From contig OZ018330.1 of assembly GCA_963969495.1 (NCBI GenBank), positions 46,676,394 to 46,740,393 on the forward strand: a DNA stretch of 64,000 nucleotides, read 5' to 3'. Below the pieces are notes generated by a model. That model was not told where the DNA came from. It searched no databases and saw nothing but the letters and a program-made list of their open reading frames with translations. The stretch is from Ceratothoa steindachneri (Eukaryota; Arthropoda; Malacostraca; Isopoda; Cymothoidae). This document shows, piece after piece, positions 12,992 through 25,116 of this stretch. Every line of letters starts with the position of its first letter. Position 1 is the stretch's first letter. The translations under genes and the position numbers were made by a program.

Positions 12992-15078
12992 AGTGAAGTA
13001 ATGAGATTAATCTTTTGTTAGGTGACCAGGCTGGTCCAAACCCGGTGAGGTAGGATAAAGCCTCAGATAAGGAAAATAAATTTAATGTATTTTGTCGTTA
13101 TTTTCCTTTACATTTGGTTCGGGAGATTTTTACAGCCGTTTTGAATGGGGTTCCTACAGGGCAGTTGCCGCATGGTTGACCACATCGTTCTTCCCTGGGT
13201 CAAACCTCTTGTCCCTATGGTTTTCTTTGGCAGCCTTAAGAAATTTTAGAGTGATTTAATTCCTCTTTTTCCCTTTATCTACTTTTCCTTCCTTTCATTT
13301 TCCATCCTCTTTACTGCTCATTGACCAATTTGACCCTCAACTTGGCCTTGTGGGTCTTTATTGGTGGGGGGTTCAAGGTACTCGAATTGATCTGAGATTT
13401 AATTAGGGTAGCTTGAGTAGGAGAGGCTTGGAAGGGAACCTGTTGATTGGTGACTCGCCGTGAGCGAGAGAAACAAGTTTTATGGTGCACATCTGGCGGT
13501 CTCAAGGGCGATCTTAGGGGTAGGATGGCTGAGATGTCTATGATACAAGGTATGGTTGTTGATCATATTGAGGGGTGCCATGGATAGCTTTTCCGGGTGG
13601 GTCCGAGTTTTTCAGTTTACGAGTAATGATGGAAAAAGAGGGTCAAAGAGCTAACTCTGAATCGGGAAGAGCTAAAAATACTGGGTTAACTCCAAATGAT
13701 TAGCATCTACGGTTTGGAATAACACACCGGTTAATGAGAGTAGTGTAACTGTGGAAATGCTGGAGCCCTCAGAAGTTGTTGGTGAATCGACTAAAATGAA
13801 CTCAACGAACTCACTTAGGCGAAGGTTAACGGACCCAAATTCAAATTCTAAATGTTGCATAACGGAAGATATTGTTAAGGTGGTTACGCTGGCCAGGGAA
13901 GCTCTAATTTCAAATAAATTTTATGTACTCTGTTCATTCCTTTCAAGATTTCTGGAAAAGTCTAGAATTTGCGCTTTTCTTCTTCCTGCTATCTTTGGAC
14001 ATCAGAAAAATAGAGTCATGTTGAGGTATCCACTTGGATGTATGATAGCTGTGATCGGCGAGGACACAATTAAGAGTAAAGTAACGGAATGAGCAGGAGC
14101 AGTGAAGGAGAGTAATCACTACCATATGGGTCATTTCAACGTAGTTCCCAAGTTGCCAAAAGAGTGAAGTACGCGGGTAGGCTCAAAACTCTCTTCCGGA
14201 GGAAGAATCCAGTGTTATATTTCAATAAGTCAGAGGAACTATTGAAAAATGTTAAGGGAGATTTTAGTTACCTGTTTTTCAGTGAGGCTGACAGTGTTAC
14301 CTGCTTCCTAAGAGTTTGTCGTAGTATAGGAAGGACCGAGTGATGGAAGGGGATCGTACGTATGAGTTATTTACGTACCACAAAAAACACTCGGTGATTA
14401 ATGTTATATCTCTCTAAGAGTGCTATATAGGTGATAATTATTATCTTGATTATTGACTTCTTTAAACTTTGAGGGTTCCATGTGCCATACTTAGCGTTTC
14501 GAGGATCGAATAGATATTTGTTAAACAAACTAAAACTTCTAATTAGAACACCCAAAAGAGTTAAAATAAACATGAACCAAAGAAATATTACGCACTAAAT
14601 ACACAGTAAGGACTTCAATAATTTTTAAGTAAGGCTTTCTAAATTGACCTACTTGACATTATAGTGATGGTTTACCCACCACTCATCTCAATATAAAAAA
14701 AATGCTAAGGGCCTATACCGGACGGATACCGGAGTTTAAATACCTTTGTGGATCCCTCTTGAAAAGGGTTTGAGCCTGACCTTGAACTCAATAAGTTACG
14801 TTACCTCAGGAATGTTATTGTTTGGGCGACGCGTGCCGCTCGTCACGATGGTTGGTGCGGACGAATTAGCGTTAAAGCCACAGAGGACTTTGGCGAGCGT
14901 GGCAGATGGGGGAGTCACACACCTTCGGCAGGAAATGATATCACCACAAGATAGTGAAAGAATATTAATTTCTTCTCTTCGGATTATTCTGGGGAATCAT
15001 TCACACTGGCTAGCGATGAGCCAAGACTTGACTACTTTGACTTAAGGGAGTGCTGGAGGGAGTGCTTTAGGTTGCATC
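12992..15078. other. GC-richer region, unassigned short frames
   Basis: Composition rises compared with the flanks, and frames of 60-113 codons occur, including 13751-14092 and 14746-15045 on the plus strand. They are broken by stops and I recognise no domain. The region could be a decayed retroelement or a unique fossil gene. No start, splice or motif evidence lets me choose. Confidence 0.35.
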
Positions 15079-15525
15079 AGGATAGGAGGAGTTTCTCTGA
15101 CGAGAGTAAGTTGAACTTGGTTCTTGAACAAAACTTAAAGTTCGGTGTGACCACCGGGAACTACCTCGAAGAGGAGCTTCTTCTTCTTAGTTCCAGTCTT
15201 CCATAAGGGCAAGGACTATCTCGGTGCTATGGGATACACCAGGATAAAGGGGGGGGGGTTCTCTGACGAGAGTAAGTTGAAATTGATTCTTAAATCAAGT
15301 TAACTTAAAGTTTTTTGTGACCATCGGGAACTATCTCGAGGATGAGCTTCTTCTTCTTGATTCCAATATTCCTTACAGGTGAGGACTATCTTGGTGCTTT
15401 GGGTTACACCAGAATAGGGGGAGGAGGGGTTTTTCTGACGAGAGTATGTTGAACTTGAACAATTTAACTTAAAGTTCGGTGTGATCACCAGGAACTAGTT
15501 CGAAGATGAGCTGCTTCTTAGTCCC
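15079..15525 (+). repeat. Tandem repeat of about 165 bp, 2.7 units
   Basis: Units begin near 15079, 15241 and 15411. Each contains CTCTGACGAGAGTAAGTTGA, then AACTTAAAGTTCGGTGTGAC, a CGGGAACTA block, GAGCTTCTTCTTCTT, and ends GGTGCTATGGGATACACCA or close variants. The third unit is cut after the TTCTT block. Units differ by substitutions and small indels, so the duplication is not recent. Confidence 0.9.
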
Positions 15526-16639
15526 TTCTCTTGGTAGCCCGGGCTCTTGCCAAGGACTTCATAGCCTTGCTGACTCACGTATTCTACCCCATTTTCCCAA
15601 GTTTTTGGTATTGATACGTCGCCATCCCACTGGGGTAGGGGGAGGAGATGGGGGGTGGGGAATTTGTGGACAAACCGCATGGAGGTCCCTCCTCCAACGC
15701 TTTTTCTCAGGGCGCCGTACAGATGGCCCGGCGGGACCTTCTGGATTTATGGCGACGCTCTTCTAATTTCGCTTATGAGGTGAAATTGAATACTCGCTCT
15801 TAGGAGAAAATCTTGTAGTTTTAAATCGATGTTAGGGTCTCCAGTATGACCTGAGCTGATTATTGCCTTTTGTGGTCTCGGAAGGTCGTTCAGCTTCTAA
15901 CCGGGAGGAGGGGCGAGAGCGACGTGGTTAAGAGTTTAAGCCATGGCGTCTACACGGCCAGGATATTGTAGTCTACGTCCCGTGGCTCGTCTGTGAAAGG
16001 GAAGTGGCGGTAGGGGTGGGGTATTGATTCCCTGACAGAGTCAAAAAGGGAAATTTAAGGCGTTTTACAGATTGAATTGTAGGGAGAATCCCTCTGCTTT
16101 TCCATTAAATTCCTTTTCTGTGGTTGACACGAGAGGCGTCCTGGCTCCTTTGCCGATATCGTAAGGCAGTGGAATATAGTTAGATCCTTGGCTTATTATA
16201 ATCATCAAAAGAGTGAATTAGGAACCCTTTCGCAGGTAAACTAGCGAGTTACAAAAGTAAGGCTTAGTGTAGATCAGTAATTGAAAATTTTGTAGGAAGA
16301 TGGAACGTATTAAAAGTTGTCATTATCTGGGTGGTTTTACTTGTCTTGCGTACGGGAAGGCGGTAGGAGAGTGATAGATCGCACGGCCGGAAGGGAAGAA
16401 TGTCTGGGTATTGCTTTTGTGATAATGAGGAGCATAAAGTCGTGATTGTTACAAGTAATTATGAAGCCACAGGAACTCTAGAACCGACGAGGACAAAGTT
16501 GGAAAAATCGAGACAAGGAGGTCAGAATCATAAGTTGTGTTGAAACTAATTTTTATAAAAAGTAACGTAGTGAAAGAGTTGTAGGTGTATCAAGAAATTT
16601 TGTGATTCACTGGTACAGGAAAATTAGGAGAATCAACCA
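15526..16639. other. No recognisable gene
   Basis: Continuation of the GC-richer region. The frame at 15506-15766 is short and runs out of the tandem repeat. Nothing is assigned up to the PLE at about 16640. Confidence 0.4.
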
Positions 16640-17682
16640 TACATGACGTGCAGCAATCTGGATTTAAGAAAAATCGGTGCAGACTTGTGTTATCCCGAAA
16701 ATATACTTGATATTTGTTATAATAAAGCCAAAAAAAGTTTTATAACGAAAGTACTATTGAGAAGGAAGCGCCGAAGAATATCCTCATTTTACCTTATTTT
16801 AATGGCTTTGAAACCGTAAAAACATTGTTAAAAACACTTAATGTAAATCTTGTTTCCTCTTATACTAATACTTTAAAAAGAATGTTAATAAAAAATTGCC
16901 CTAATGAAACAAATAACGTAATTTATAAAATCCCTTGTTTGGATTGCCCTTCATTTTATATTGGGCAAACTAGCAAGGATCTGAATGTGCGTATTAAGCA
17001 ACATAAGTACTCTGTAAGCACTGGGCAAACATCAAATGCCATTTTTATCCATTTGAGTGAAAATTCCCATCGAATTAATTGGAAGGAGAGTTCTGTGATT
17101 GCCAAATCAAATGACTTTTTTTCACGAAATCTTTTAGAATCGGCATTTATACAACTGACTTCGAATTTTAATCTCAGCCCTGGAATGTATTTTTTGGACC
17201 CTTGTATCAAAAGAATGTTTAAGAATGACTTTAAAGATAAAATTTCTGAATTAATGATTATCACATAGAAGTTATTTTAGCTTATTTATATAAAAAAACC
17301 CTTTCCTCATATTTTTCTTTTGTCATATTTTCTTGTTATCATGTGTATACTTTTTTTTTGTTTTCATATTGCATATGTGATTCCCAAGCATTGCCCCCCT
17401 CCCTTTCTTTTGTAACCCGTAATTTTTTTTTTTTTAACCCTGACGGCTCATCTTGTTAATAGTTTTTTTCCAGGTATTTGTTAATCCCACCCCTTTTAAT
17501 CTTTATATCCCATATTTTCATTAATCAGGTGTATAAATATCTTTCTCTTTTTCCCTGTCTTTTAGTCTGCTCAGTAAAGGACCATTAGTCGAAAGGCCTC
17601 GCAGGTCTCCGTTGTTTCATTTTCCTCGTGGCTGTAAGGTTATTCATAAATTCCTCACGTTCCTTATTTTCGTGATTCAGTT

Positions 17683-17685
<3 letters not shown>
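16640..17685 (+). mobile_element. Penelope-like element, 5'-truncated (PLE-2)
   Basis: The copy opens in the RT C-terminus (LRKIGADLCYPENILDICYN near 16665-16720, reading open), passes a frameshift near VLPYFNGFETVKTLLKTLN-like text at about 16780-16840, and continues into an open GIY-YIG frame. The 3' UTR (17269-17685) contains a short hairpin plus GTCGAAAGG at 17570-17596 and ends at the AT array at 17686. RT palm is missing, so the copy is non-autonomous. Confidence 0.85.
16825..17268 (+). CDS. GIY-YIG endonuclease domain of Penelope-like element
   Basis: A continuous 147-codon frame covers the whole GIY-YIG nuclease of a PLE polyprotein. This nuclease nicks target DNA for retroelement insertion. 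Visible features: a C-X2-C pair (PCLDC, about residue 38) that marks PLE nucleases, the YIG block FYIGQTS (residues 47-53), the Arg block LNVRIKQHKYS (57-67), NAIFIHLSENSHRINW, the catalytic-type Glu in NLLESAFI, and the PLE C-terminal signature NLSPGMYFLDPCIKRMF. The first Met is only the first in-frame Met of a truncated copy. The true protein would begin far upstream with RT. Expression is doubtful. Confidence 0.85.
   Translation: MLKTLNVNLVSSYTNTLKRMLIKNCPNETNNVIYKIPCLDCPSFYIGQTSKDLNVRIKQHKYSVSTGQTSNAIFIHLSENSHRINWKESSVIAKSNDFFSRNLLESAFIQLTSNFNLSPGMYFLDPCIKRMFKNDFKDKISELMIIT

Positions 17686-17761
<76 letters not shown>
17686..17761. repeat. (AT)n microsatellite, about 76 bp
   Basis: Follows immediately the 3' end of PLE-2, the same arrangement as at the other PLE copies in this window. 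Confidence 0.96.
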
Positions 17762-17763
<2 letters not shown>

Positions 17764-19282
17764 CTTATATCTATTTGTTTCCTTAGTTTTCTCTTTTTCC
17801 TCGGATTGGGAATCTTTTTACACCCTTTGTCTTGGTTCTTAGAAGGGCAGTTGACGCTTAGTTTACTCCACCGTTTGCACTGATGTCGAGCCCTTCGTCT
17901 CTTATGTTTCCTTTTTTCTCCTTTGCAGAGCTTGGTGCCTCCTTTAATAAATTTTAAAGTTTTATGCTTCCTTCTTTTTCTCGCTATGTTTTTTGATAGT
18001 GTTTTATTGATTTGTTGTATTCAATAGACTTTTTGAACAGATTTGTATTTTATATTATATCATCTTCTCATTATTATGGTTTAACATCCTTGTTGAGTTT
18101 AACATTTTTTACTCTCTAGCTAATTCTTCTATCCGGCATCATTTATTGCATCTTATGTAAAATTCTCTTACTAACCTCACTTATTTTTGTTAGCAAGTTC
18201 AGATCATTGAAATGTGCGAAAGATTCAGATATAGTGAATTACACTTCTTAAAATATTCTGCAATCCTTACAGAGATAAAGCATATTTTGTCAATCTCATT
18301 TTAAATACTTTTTTCATATCCATTTTAAAAACCTTTTCCTATTCATTTAAACATCTATGCTGTTTCATATAATCTGGCATCATTCTTCCTCTCTGGCGTC
18401 CCTTTCAATGATAACTCATTTCATTCGTGCCTCACGTCCCGCCTGAAAAGCTTCCTTTTAATGTCTTCAAAGAGTGCAAGGAAAACCATCACAAAAATGT
18501 ACGTACCGTAAATTAACTCATGTATTTCTATTTCCAGACAGGTTTTGGAGTATAATGAAGATCTTGATAGTAGTTAAGTAGGAAAATTCACCGTCAAAAA
18601 TAGACTATTTTATTAGATTTAGTCTTTAGTCTTTACAAAACATAAAGATAAAAACCCCTTTAGAAAGGAAATTTAAACTATATTCTGTTTTGATATTAAA
18701 CCATAAGAAAGAAGACCAAAGGGTATCTGTATAAAAATTAGGCGGCTATAGGGAACCATTTATCAATAAAATCAACGAAATATTTGCAAGTGAAAAAAAT
18801 GAATATAATTTGGAACATATTCATAAACAAACTTCAAGAAGTTCTTGGTGAAAGCTATCCCTGTAGAGTCCTTAAAGAGAAAAGTGAAATAAGACTAAAC
18901 AGGAAATTAAAAAAAAAGAAAATATTGAGATAAAAAAAAACACAGATTGTAGGAAAGTTAGAAAAAATTTCATAAATGAAGACTTTAGTGGTAGTGAATA
19001 CGTATAAGTACAGAAGGAGTATATAATAATAAATAATCAACTAAAATAAGAAACAAAGATAAGAGAACTAAATATTAATATAACTGTAAAGAGTAACAAT
19101 AAATATTTTAGAAATATATTTATTCCAAAACAAAGATTGCACCTGGAATATCAGACCTGTATTGATGGAAATAAAAAAAAGCAATGATATCGCATTCGTT
19201 GCGAGAAACTTCGCGTATAAGAGTAGAGATATAACCTTCCACTGTTTAATTTGATCGTTCCAACACAACTCGGGTATGCTGC
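17762..19282. other. No recognisable gene
   Basis: AT-rich, short frames only. No repeat copies or element motifs noticed. Confidence 0.5.
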
Positions 19283-19406
19283 CCAACTCTGTTCCCCACT
19301 TTTTCCGCAAATATATTGTTCTATCCAGGAACTTTGTATTCTACCAAACTCTGTTCTCCACTCTTTGCACAAATATATTGTTCTACCCAGGAACTTCGTA
19401 TTTTAT
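19283..19406 (+). repeat. 62-bp tandem duplication
   Basis: Two adjacent units, both of the form CAACTCTGTTCYCCACT..., then AAATATATTGTTCTA, CCAGGAACTT and GTATTYTA. Differences between the units show that the duplication is old. Confidence 0.88.
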
Positions 19407-19659
19407 CGTACGATGAAAGACATACTGCAACTAAACTTGATTTATATAAAAATTTGCTTACTACATACATGGCCAACTGATCGAGACGTTTCATTTATCA
19501 AGGTGTTTAGCGATATAAATTAAGAACTATACATAACTTTCAAAAGAAATAATGAAGATTGTGAGAGAATGTAAGAAATTTTAACTAATATCTTAATGGT
19601 CCAAGAATTGGCACCTGAGATTTCATCCCCCTAACAATGGCAAATCTGGCAAGTCAGGA

Positions 19660-20160
19660 TATAAACAAGTATAATATATGATGAAAGAAGAACTTCAAGA
19701 AGTTAATATGAATAACATTGGTGTGTTAAGAGGTAATAAATTAATGCCAATTATTAAAAGATTCATGACGGTGGCAAAGAATATGTATAAACCATTTTAT
19801 GCATCTCTAGTAAGACCACAGCTAGTTTATGGACCAGATATGGAGTCTATATAAGTTTAAGAATATAGAAACTATAGCAAGGTGCTAAGGCATACTGCCA
19901 AGTTAGTTCCCACATTAAAAAACATGATATATGAGGAAAGATTAGAAAAACTTGATCTACCAACGCATGCCAACATAAGAGACCGAGTTGATATGAATGA
20001 GATCAATAATATATTAACAATTTACAAACCCTGCAAAAGGAATCATAAGTGAGAATATGCATTTAGTGATAGGATAGTGAATAACTTAAACAGCTTGTCC
20101 GCGACAGAATAAATGATGGTTCATTAAAAATGTGAGAAAAGATTAGATAAACCATGGTGG
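19660..20160 (+). pseudogene. CR1/L2-like LINE ORF2 C-terminal fragment
   Basis: Reading with one or two stops gives the conserved tail of ORF2 after the RT domain: ASLVRPQLVYGPDMESI (the usual ALVRP..EY....W), then KVLRHTAKLVPTLKNMIYEE, RLEKLDLPTHANIRDRVDM and NEINNILTIYKP. The RT palm lies upstream and is not recognisable, and no 3' UTR repeats are visible. This is a dead 3' fragment of a non-LTR retrotransposon, plus strand. The clade is inferred from the order of these blocks. Confidence 0.78.
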
Positions 20161-20249
20161 ATTCAAGAAATAAAATTAAATCATAAAGTAAAGATAGGTA
20201 CAAACCCACCCACCTCCATTAGTTAAACAGAAAATAATTAAAACAAATG

Positions 20250-20910
20250 TTAGTGGAGTTACAGGCTTTGAAATATGGCTCTTCCCTGAGCTTCTGTGAG
20301 TTAGTATAATTTGTGTGATGTTAATTTTAGATTTAGTGTCGTTTTTCTGTGGATCTGTTGTCATTGGCATGAATTTGGCTCGATCTTGCTGTAAATTTTT
20401 TTCTCCGTTCCTAAATAATCTGCTTTATTTGTCCTTTTTAGAAGAGAGAATTCACAATGCAAATGTCCAATTCGTCTGCAAATTCTACTTATCTTTTTCC
20501 TCAATGACGTCATTCAACTGCTGTAGATTTTCCTACTGATCCGCTAACGTGTCTCTTTCCTCCCAAATTTGGATTGAAATCTCCAATAAACATCTTGTAC
20601 TGATGGGTTGCCTTGTGTGTATGCATATTCGAGTATGTTTATGTGCGTAATCCTTTATTATTGTAGGGAATATCTATTCCACATTATTTACTAGTTTGAT
20701 ATTTATTGTAAATTTCCTGTTCGGATTGGTGCTATGTCACTGTGCATATGAAATCCTACACCACAGGTCAGTGTGTTGTTTCTACTCTTATAAGAGAATA
20801 AGTGACCTTTTTTTCCAATTGTTTCGTTCTTTCTCTTATACCTCTTTCTTCGCTGAGCTAATAATATTCCATTCTGTCTAAGTTCTTCTTTTAGTTCTGA
20901 CAGCATAGTT
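20250..20910 (-). pseudogene. RTE-like LINE endonuclease (EEP) fragment
   Basis: The minus strand shows, in order, the apurinic-type endonuclease of RTE-clade LINEs: ELKEELRQNGILLAQRRKRY (about 20898-20840), the KKGHLFSYKS and CGVGFHMHSD blocks, AYTQGNPSVQDVY, then GDFNPNLGGK (the GDFN catalytic block, near 20585), VEFADELDICIVNSLF, and TKSKINITQIILTH at the usual NEIDFIL position. Several stops and frameshifts are present. The RT part does not follow downstream (lower coordinates), where another LINE fragment of opposite strand lies. Confidence 0.72.
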
Positions 20911-21489
20911 TAAGTTAAGAGTTCACAAATGTTGTATGTAGCAGTAGTGGTCAATAGTTGGCAGCTAGTTCCGTAAGGCAGGGAATTATTCGTACCCTCA
21001 GTCCATGAATGTACCCGTCCCACAGCCTTAGATGAGGGCTCTTTGGCCTCTGAGAAACGAGGGCCGTATATTGGGGTGAACTCAACCTGGGATTAGTTTA
21101 CCTCGACGTCCAAAAAAGACAAGAGGGTCGGAGAGGCGGAGATAGCCAATACTGCACAACCTCACGGCAATTATAACATGTGGTTTGTATGGTCTGTTTC
21201 CTAACATCGGTTTAAGATTATGAGGTACTTTAGTGCAAAGATTAGATAAAATAGACACGATAGTAGATCTGTATAAAATTTACCGAAAAATAAATTACTA
21301 AAATTTTAGGAGAAATTCTTATCACTAAAAACTTCTTTCAAAAGAGATAAAGTAGAAGGTAGACATTAATGGCACCAAATAATACATAAAATGAGATTGA
21401 GTGCATACTCAACAGAAGTATAGGCATTAGAGGAATCATTTGTTAACAAAAAACATGAAATAATATGTAACTTTGGCCCAAAAGGAGTA
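20911..21489. other. Unassigned; possible 5' flank of the RTE-like fragment
   Basis: 20940-21180 is GC-richer than its surroundings and could be the 5' UTR of the minus-strand LINE fragment, but there is no second copy to compare. The rest is featureless. Confidence 0.3.
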
Positions 21490-21730
21490 AGATTAATCTA
21501 ACATAAGAGTAAGTGAGGGTAAAACTCTTTGTACTCACTCTAAATTTCTTAAATCTTCTCAAACCTTGTTGCAAACAGTATCGGGGAGATGAGATCCCCT
21601 GTCACACTCCTTTGAGGATTCTATTACTGAAATGTCTGTGGCAAATTAAAGTCTAGTGTCTTTTATTGCGGTAGAGAGAGCCTTCATCAAGCCCTACCTT
21701 CTCTATGCTTTCTTCTCACAAAATTATCCC
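21490..21730 (-). pseudogene. RTE-like LINE reverse transcriptase fragment
   Basis: Minus-strand reading gives TAIKDTRL.FATDISVI followed, after a frameshift, by QRSV.GDLISPILFATRFEK. This corresponds to the RTE palm block RGVRQGDTISPKLFTA.LE. It lies 5' of the EEP fragment on the same strand, the reverse of the order in an intact element, so it is a separate fragment or a rearranged one. Confidence 0.5.
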
Positions 21731-22779
21731 GAAAAAAATTATTTATTCTTTTACTGAACCATTTCTCTACAATCCCTTTGCTTTATAACCAGTGGATCTT
21801 GTTATTTTTTGTCGTCAGAAATACTGAATCGCTATGGTAAAATGGCAGCTCCAAATAATTCTAGGAAATCAACTTACAATGTTTTAGGAATTACAGAACT
21901 TATTAAATAATAGTAAATTAATAACAAATGAACGGCAATCTTAATATATTTTGAGTTTACTCTTTTATTCACCTTTTCAAACTCCTCCAATTTAATTCTG
22001 AATCTATCAATAAATATGCCATTTTGGGGCTTATTGATAACTTAAAAATCTTTTGAGCATTTTTCCATAATTTAAATCCATTCGTAGATTTTAATAAAAT
22101 CTTAATGGCATACTTTGTTTTCTTTAGTTTAATTTAAGTATATCACAAAGATTTTAAATATATTACATCTAGAGACTCTATGGAATGTATCTTTACGAGT
22201 TATTGCGAGACCGGAGTTTAAGAAACAAAAAGGTTAATAAACTTTACAAATCAGCTTCAAACTTTGTAAACCCATAAATTTCGAAAAAAATTATATGAAT
22301 CGAGCCAAAAGTTCACTTTGTAAAAAGTTTCCATATATCTTAGCGGAAATCTAAAAAGCTATCTTTTATCTTTTTAAAAAATCTAGAAATTTATCCTTTG
22401 CTATATAGAAATAATTGGGGTGAAAATTGGATGAGCTTAGATCGAGTTTGATTTCAATAACACTTTTAATTAATCACGAACTTATCAATAACGATCTATA
22501 GCCTCGTCTCAAACTTGAGAATAAAATAGCAAAATCTTAATTTTCTTGAAAATACTCGTTTAAGGTCCATGAAAATTGCAGAGTAAATATTCTTTAAAAT
22601 TTGTCTTTGATAATATCTTAGTATCATTTCATAGAGCATCGGCTAAAAAGGTTATTTCGAAACTGTGTATTTAAAAAAAAGTAGGCATCTAAAACTAGAG
22701 AACAATAAGTATAAATGTAGCCATAACCAGAAAACAACATAATTATCTGAGAGATAATTGAATAAAATGTGAATAAGAA
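21731..22779. other. No recognisable gene
   Basis: Very AT-rich, with no long frames or repeat copies noticed. Confidence 0.5.
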
Positions 22780-23460
22780 ATATACAGACCCTTGTTCTGG
22801 ATGGCTTTAACACATTTTAAGCCGCAAGACCTCACAAATTTGTCGCATTGTTCGGGCGTGATATTTTCTATTCCTCTTACAAACTTAGCTAGAGATCTTC
22901 AATATTTGTCAGATTCCAAACCATAACCTTCTCACTGACTATCTTTCCTAGATTTTCTCTCTATCTAGTTTAAATCAAGGATCTAAGCAAGCTTCATCAC
23001 GTAGCATTGTCTTCATTCGAACAGGATCACGTACTCCCAATATTCGGAATAATAATATCACATTTTCCTGAAGCAGATTCTTATATAACACAGCTTTTAG
23101 TTTACCACATAAATGGACGAGCGAACAAACTCTAGCTCTTGAAAACGGTCCACGCATGTGGGATTAATTTTTTCGCATGTACGACGCCTTATAGGTTCTT
23201 GTATACGATCCAAAAAAAAGAAATTTGCTATCTTCGCTGAAAACTATTATTTCCCCCTTTGCACCACTACACACTATATGCTTACTAGCGAAGGCCAAAC
23301 TAGGTTTTTTATTTTTTTTACTTATGGGTTGTTGGTTATTAGATGAGCTTTCTATGAGTTCCACCACACTCTTAAGTGACATGAGAGTCTGGCAAGACAT
23401 ATTCTTGTTCATGTTCTCGGCGACTTGACTAAAATGCAACATCCGTTGCATTTTGCAATC
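22780..23460 (-). pseudogene. Tc1-like transposase relic
   Basis: On the minus strand, VFSEDSKFLFFGSYTRTYKA (about 23250-23190) matches the first catalytic block of Tc1-type transposases (FSDESKF.LFGSDG). After a small gap, GPFSRARVCSLVHLCGKLKA and LYKNLLQENVILLFRILG (23150-23040) match the GCFSR.GVGPL...G.LNA..Y..IL..N block. The second catalytic segment is mostly deleted. The tail FVRGIENITPEQCDKFVRSC and KAIQNKG (about 22900-22800) fits the C-terminus. Stops and frameshifts are frequent. No inverted terminal repeats were found, so the element limits are unknown. Confidence 0.72.
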
Positions 23461-25116
23461 TTCCTGGGAATTGGTTTTCGAGGAAGGTCCTTTTTCTCCG
23501 TGGACTCGCAGGTCTCGGTATCTTCAAGGAGCTAAATTATGCGTGAAATTACATTTTTTGATTGATAATCTTTTACCTATTTAGTAATACAGCGTCATTC
23601 CTTTACCCTTCCACTGGACAATCTTCTGAACAAATTGATAACCATAATTCCTCTTACCATCCTGATAAATGAGTAATATTATCAGTAGCATTTATAATAC
23701 AGGTAAAAAAGGGTTGGTATACATCCGTTACTATTTTTTTACCTGTAACCTGAAAGTTATAAGTTATAGTTCTTTACTATTGGACAATTCTTTTCTTCAA
23801 CTACTCATTACTTTCCTCATACCTTTTTTATGTCTGCTTTTTTATGTAAATGAAACTTGGACAATATCAGAAGTAAATTTTGAACAATATTTTGTGCACT
23901 TTTCAACAAAATTAAATAAATAGTTTCAAGAGAATGTAGTATTTGATATTTTTCTTTCTAGTTTTAAACGGTACTGTTGTTCGCCAGAGAAAAGAGTAAA
24001 GCGTGATTGAGAGCAGTTGCAAAGCAGGCAGAAGAGAATGATTGGACACGTGAACGTAAGTTTTTTGGTAACGGATAGAGAATTTCCGTTCATGTCTGTG
24101 AACCAAATGTACCAGGAAATATGAATGGTAGCACTAGTATCAATCTTGGTTCTTGAAGAATTGTTAATGCTTCTTTAAAGTACTCTAAAATAATATCATA
24201 GTGCTATATTTCAGCTTTGGTAGTTGAAAACTATATCAATTTACTTTCTCAAAATTTTCACTACCTAATTCTAAAATCTACACTAAATACATATATTTTG
24301 AAAAGCTGCAGAAAATGACGACAATTGTTGTGAAAATGATGGATCGGAATGGGTGAATGAGATAGGAAGGTAGTCATTTATAACGTTTTAATCATTGGCG
24401 TAAATAATATTAAATGTTTTTAATTAAAAATCTAACAATTTCAATTTGAATAAAGCTTTATTTTCTTTAGTTGATTTAATCACCAAATATTATCAAAGAC
24501 CAGATAAAAATGACCTCTCCGACAAATGAACCATAATCCTTTCACTTCCTTCGTCTCAATAGTGAGGCAGTAAGAAATATTTTCTGTCTTGTTTCCTTTG
24601 TTTTTTTCCAACGAAGTCTTGTCACTCCATCACAAATTTTGAAAAACTTGTTTGGTATTTTAATATGAAACTAATTATTTTTGGTGGAAGGATGATCAGG
24701 TTTCTATATGTTTGTTCTCCTCCTTCTCATGAGCTTGGCTCTCACTACTTTTATTCATAATTTCTGCTTTAATTTATTCGATTGGTGTGTTGAGGGAAAT
24801 AATCCCTAAATGAAGCATCAAACATCAGGTTCAATTATATTCATTTGTTTAAGGTTTGCCTTTACTGTGTGGATATTAACTCTTTTTGTTTGAAAGATTT
24901 CTCCTAAAGCTATCTTTTTAACAGTAACCACTCTGTTCTATCTCGCTTGTTTGCAGTTCTATTTAAATATTTTTGTATTCTATGGATATTCCTTTGTAAG
25001 ATCATGATTTCTTCAATTCTCTCTGCTTTTAAAGAGTTTAAAAGACAAGAATAATTAATGAGTACTATCTTGTGGTTGTTTAGTGTCCTTCAGTTCTGTT
25101 GTTACTTCTTTATTTA
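23461..25116. other. No recognisable gene
   Basis: AT-rich, with short frames of no clear origin. Confidence 0.5.

Noticed and set aside
13751..14092. Possible capsid or host gene exon
   Set aside because: No recognisable domain, and neighbouring frames are broken; function would be guesswork.
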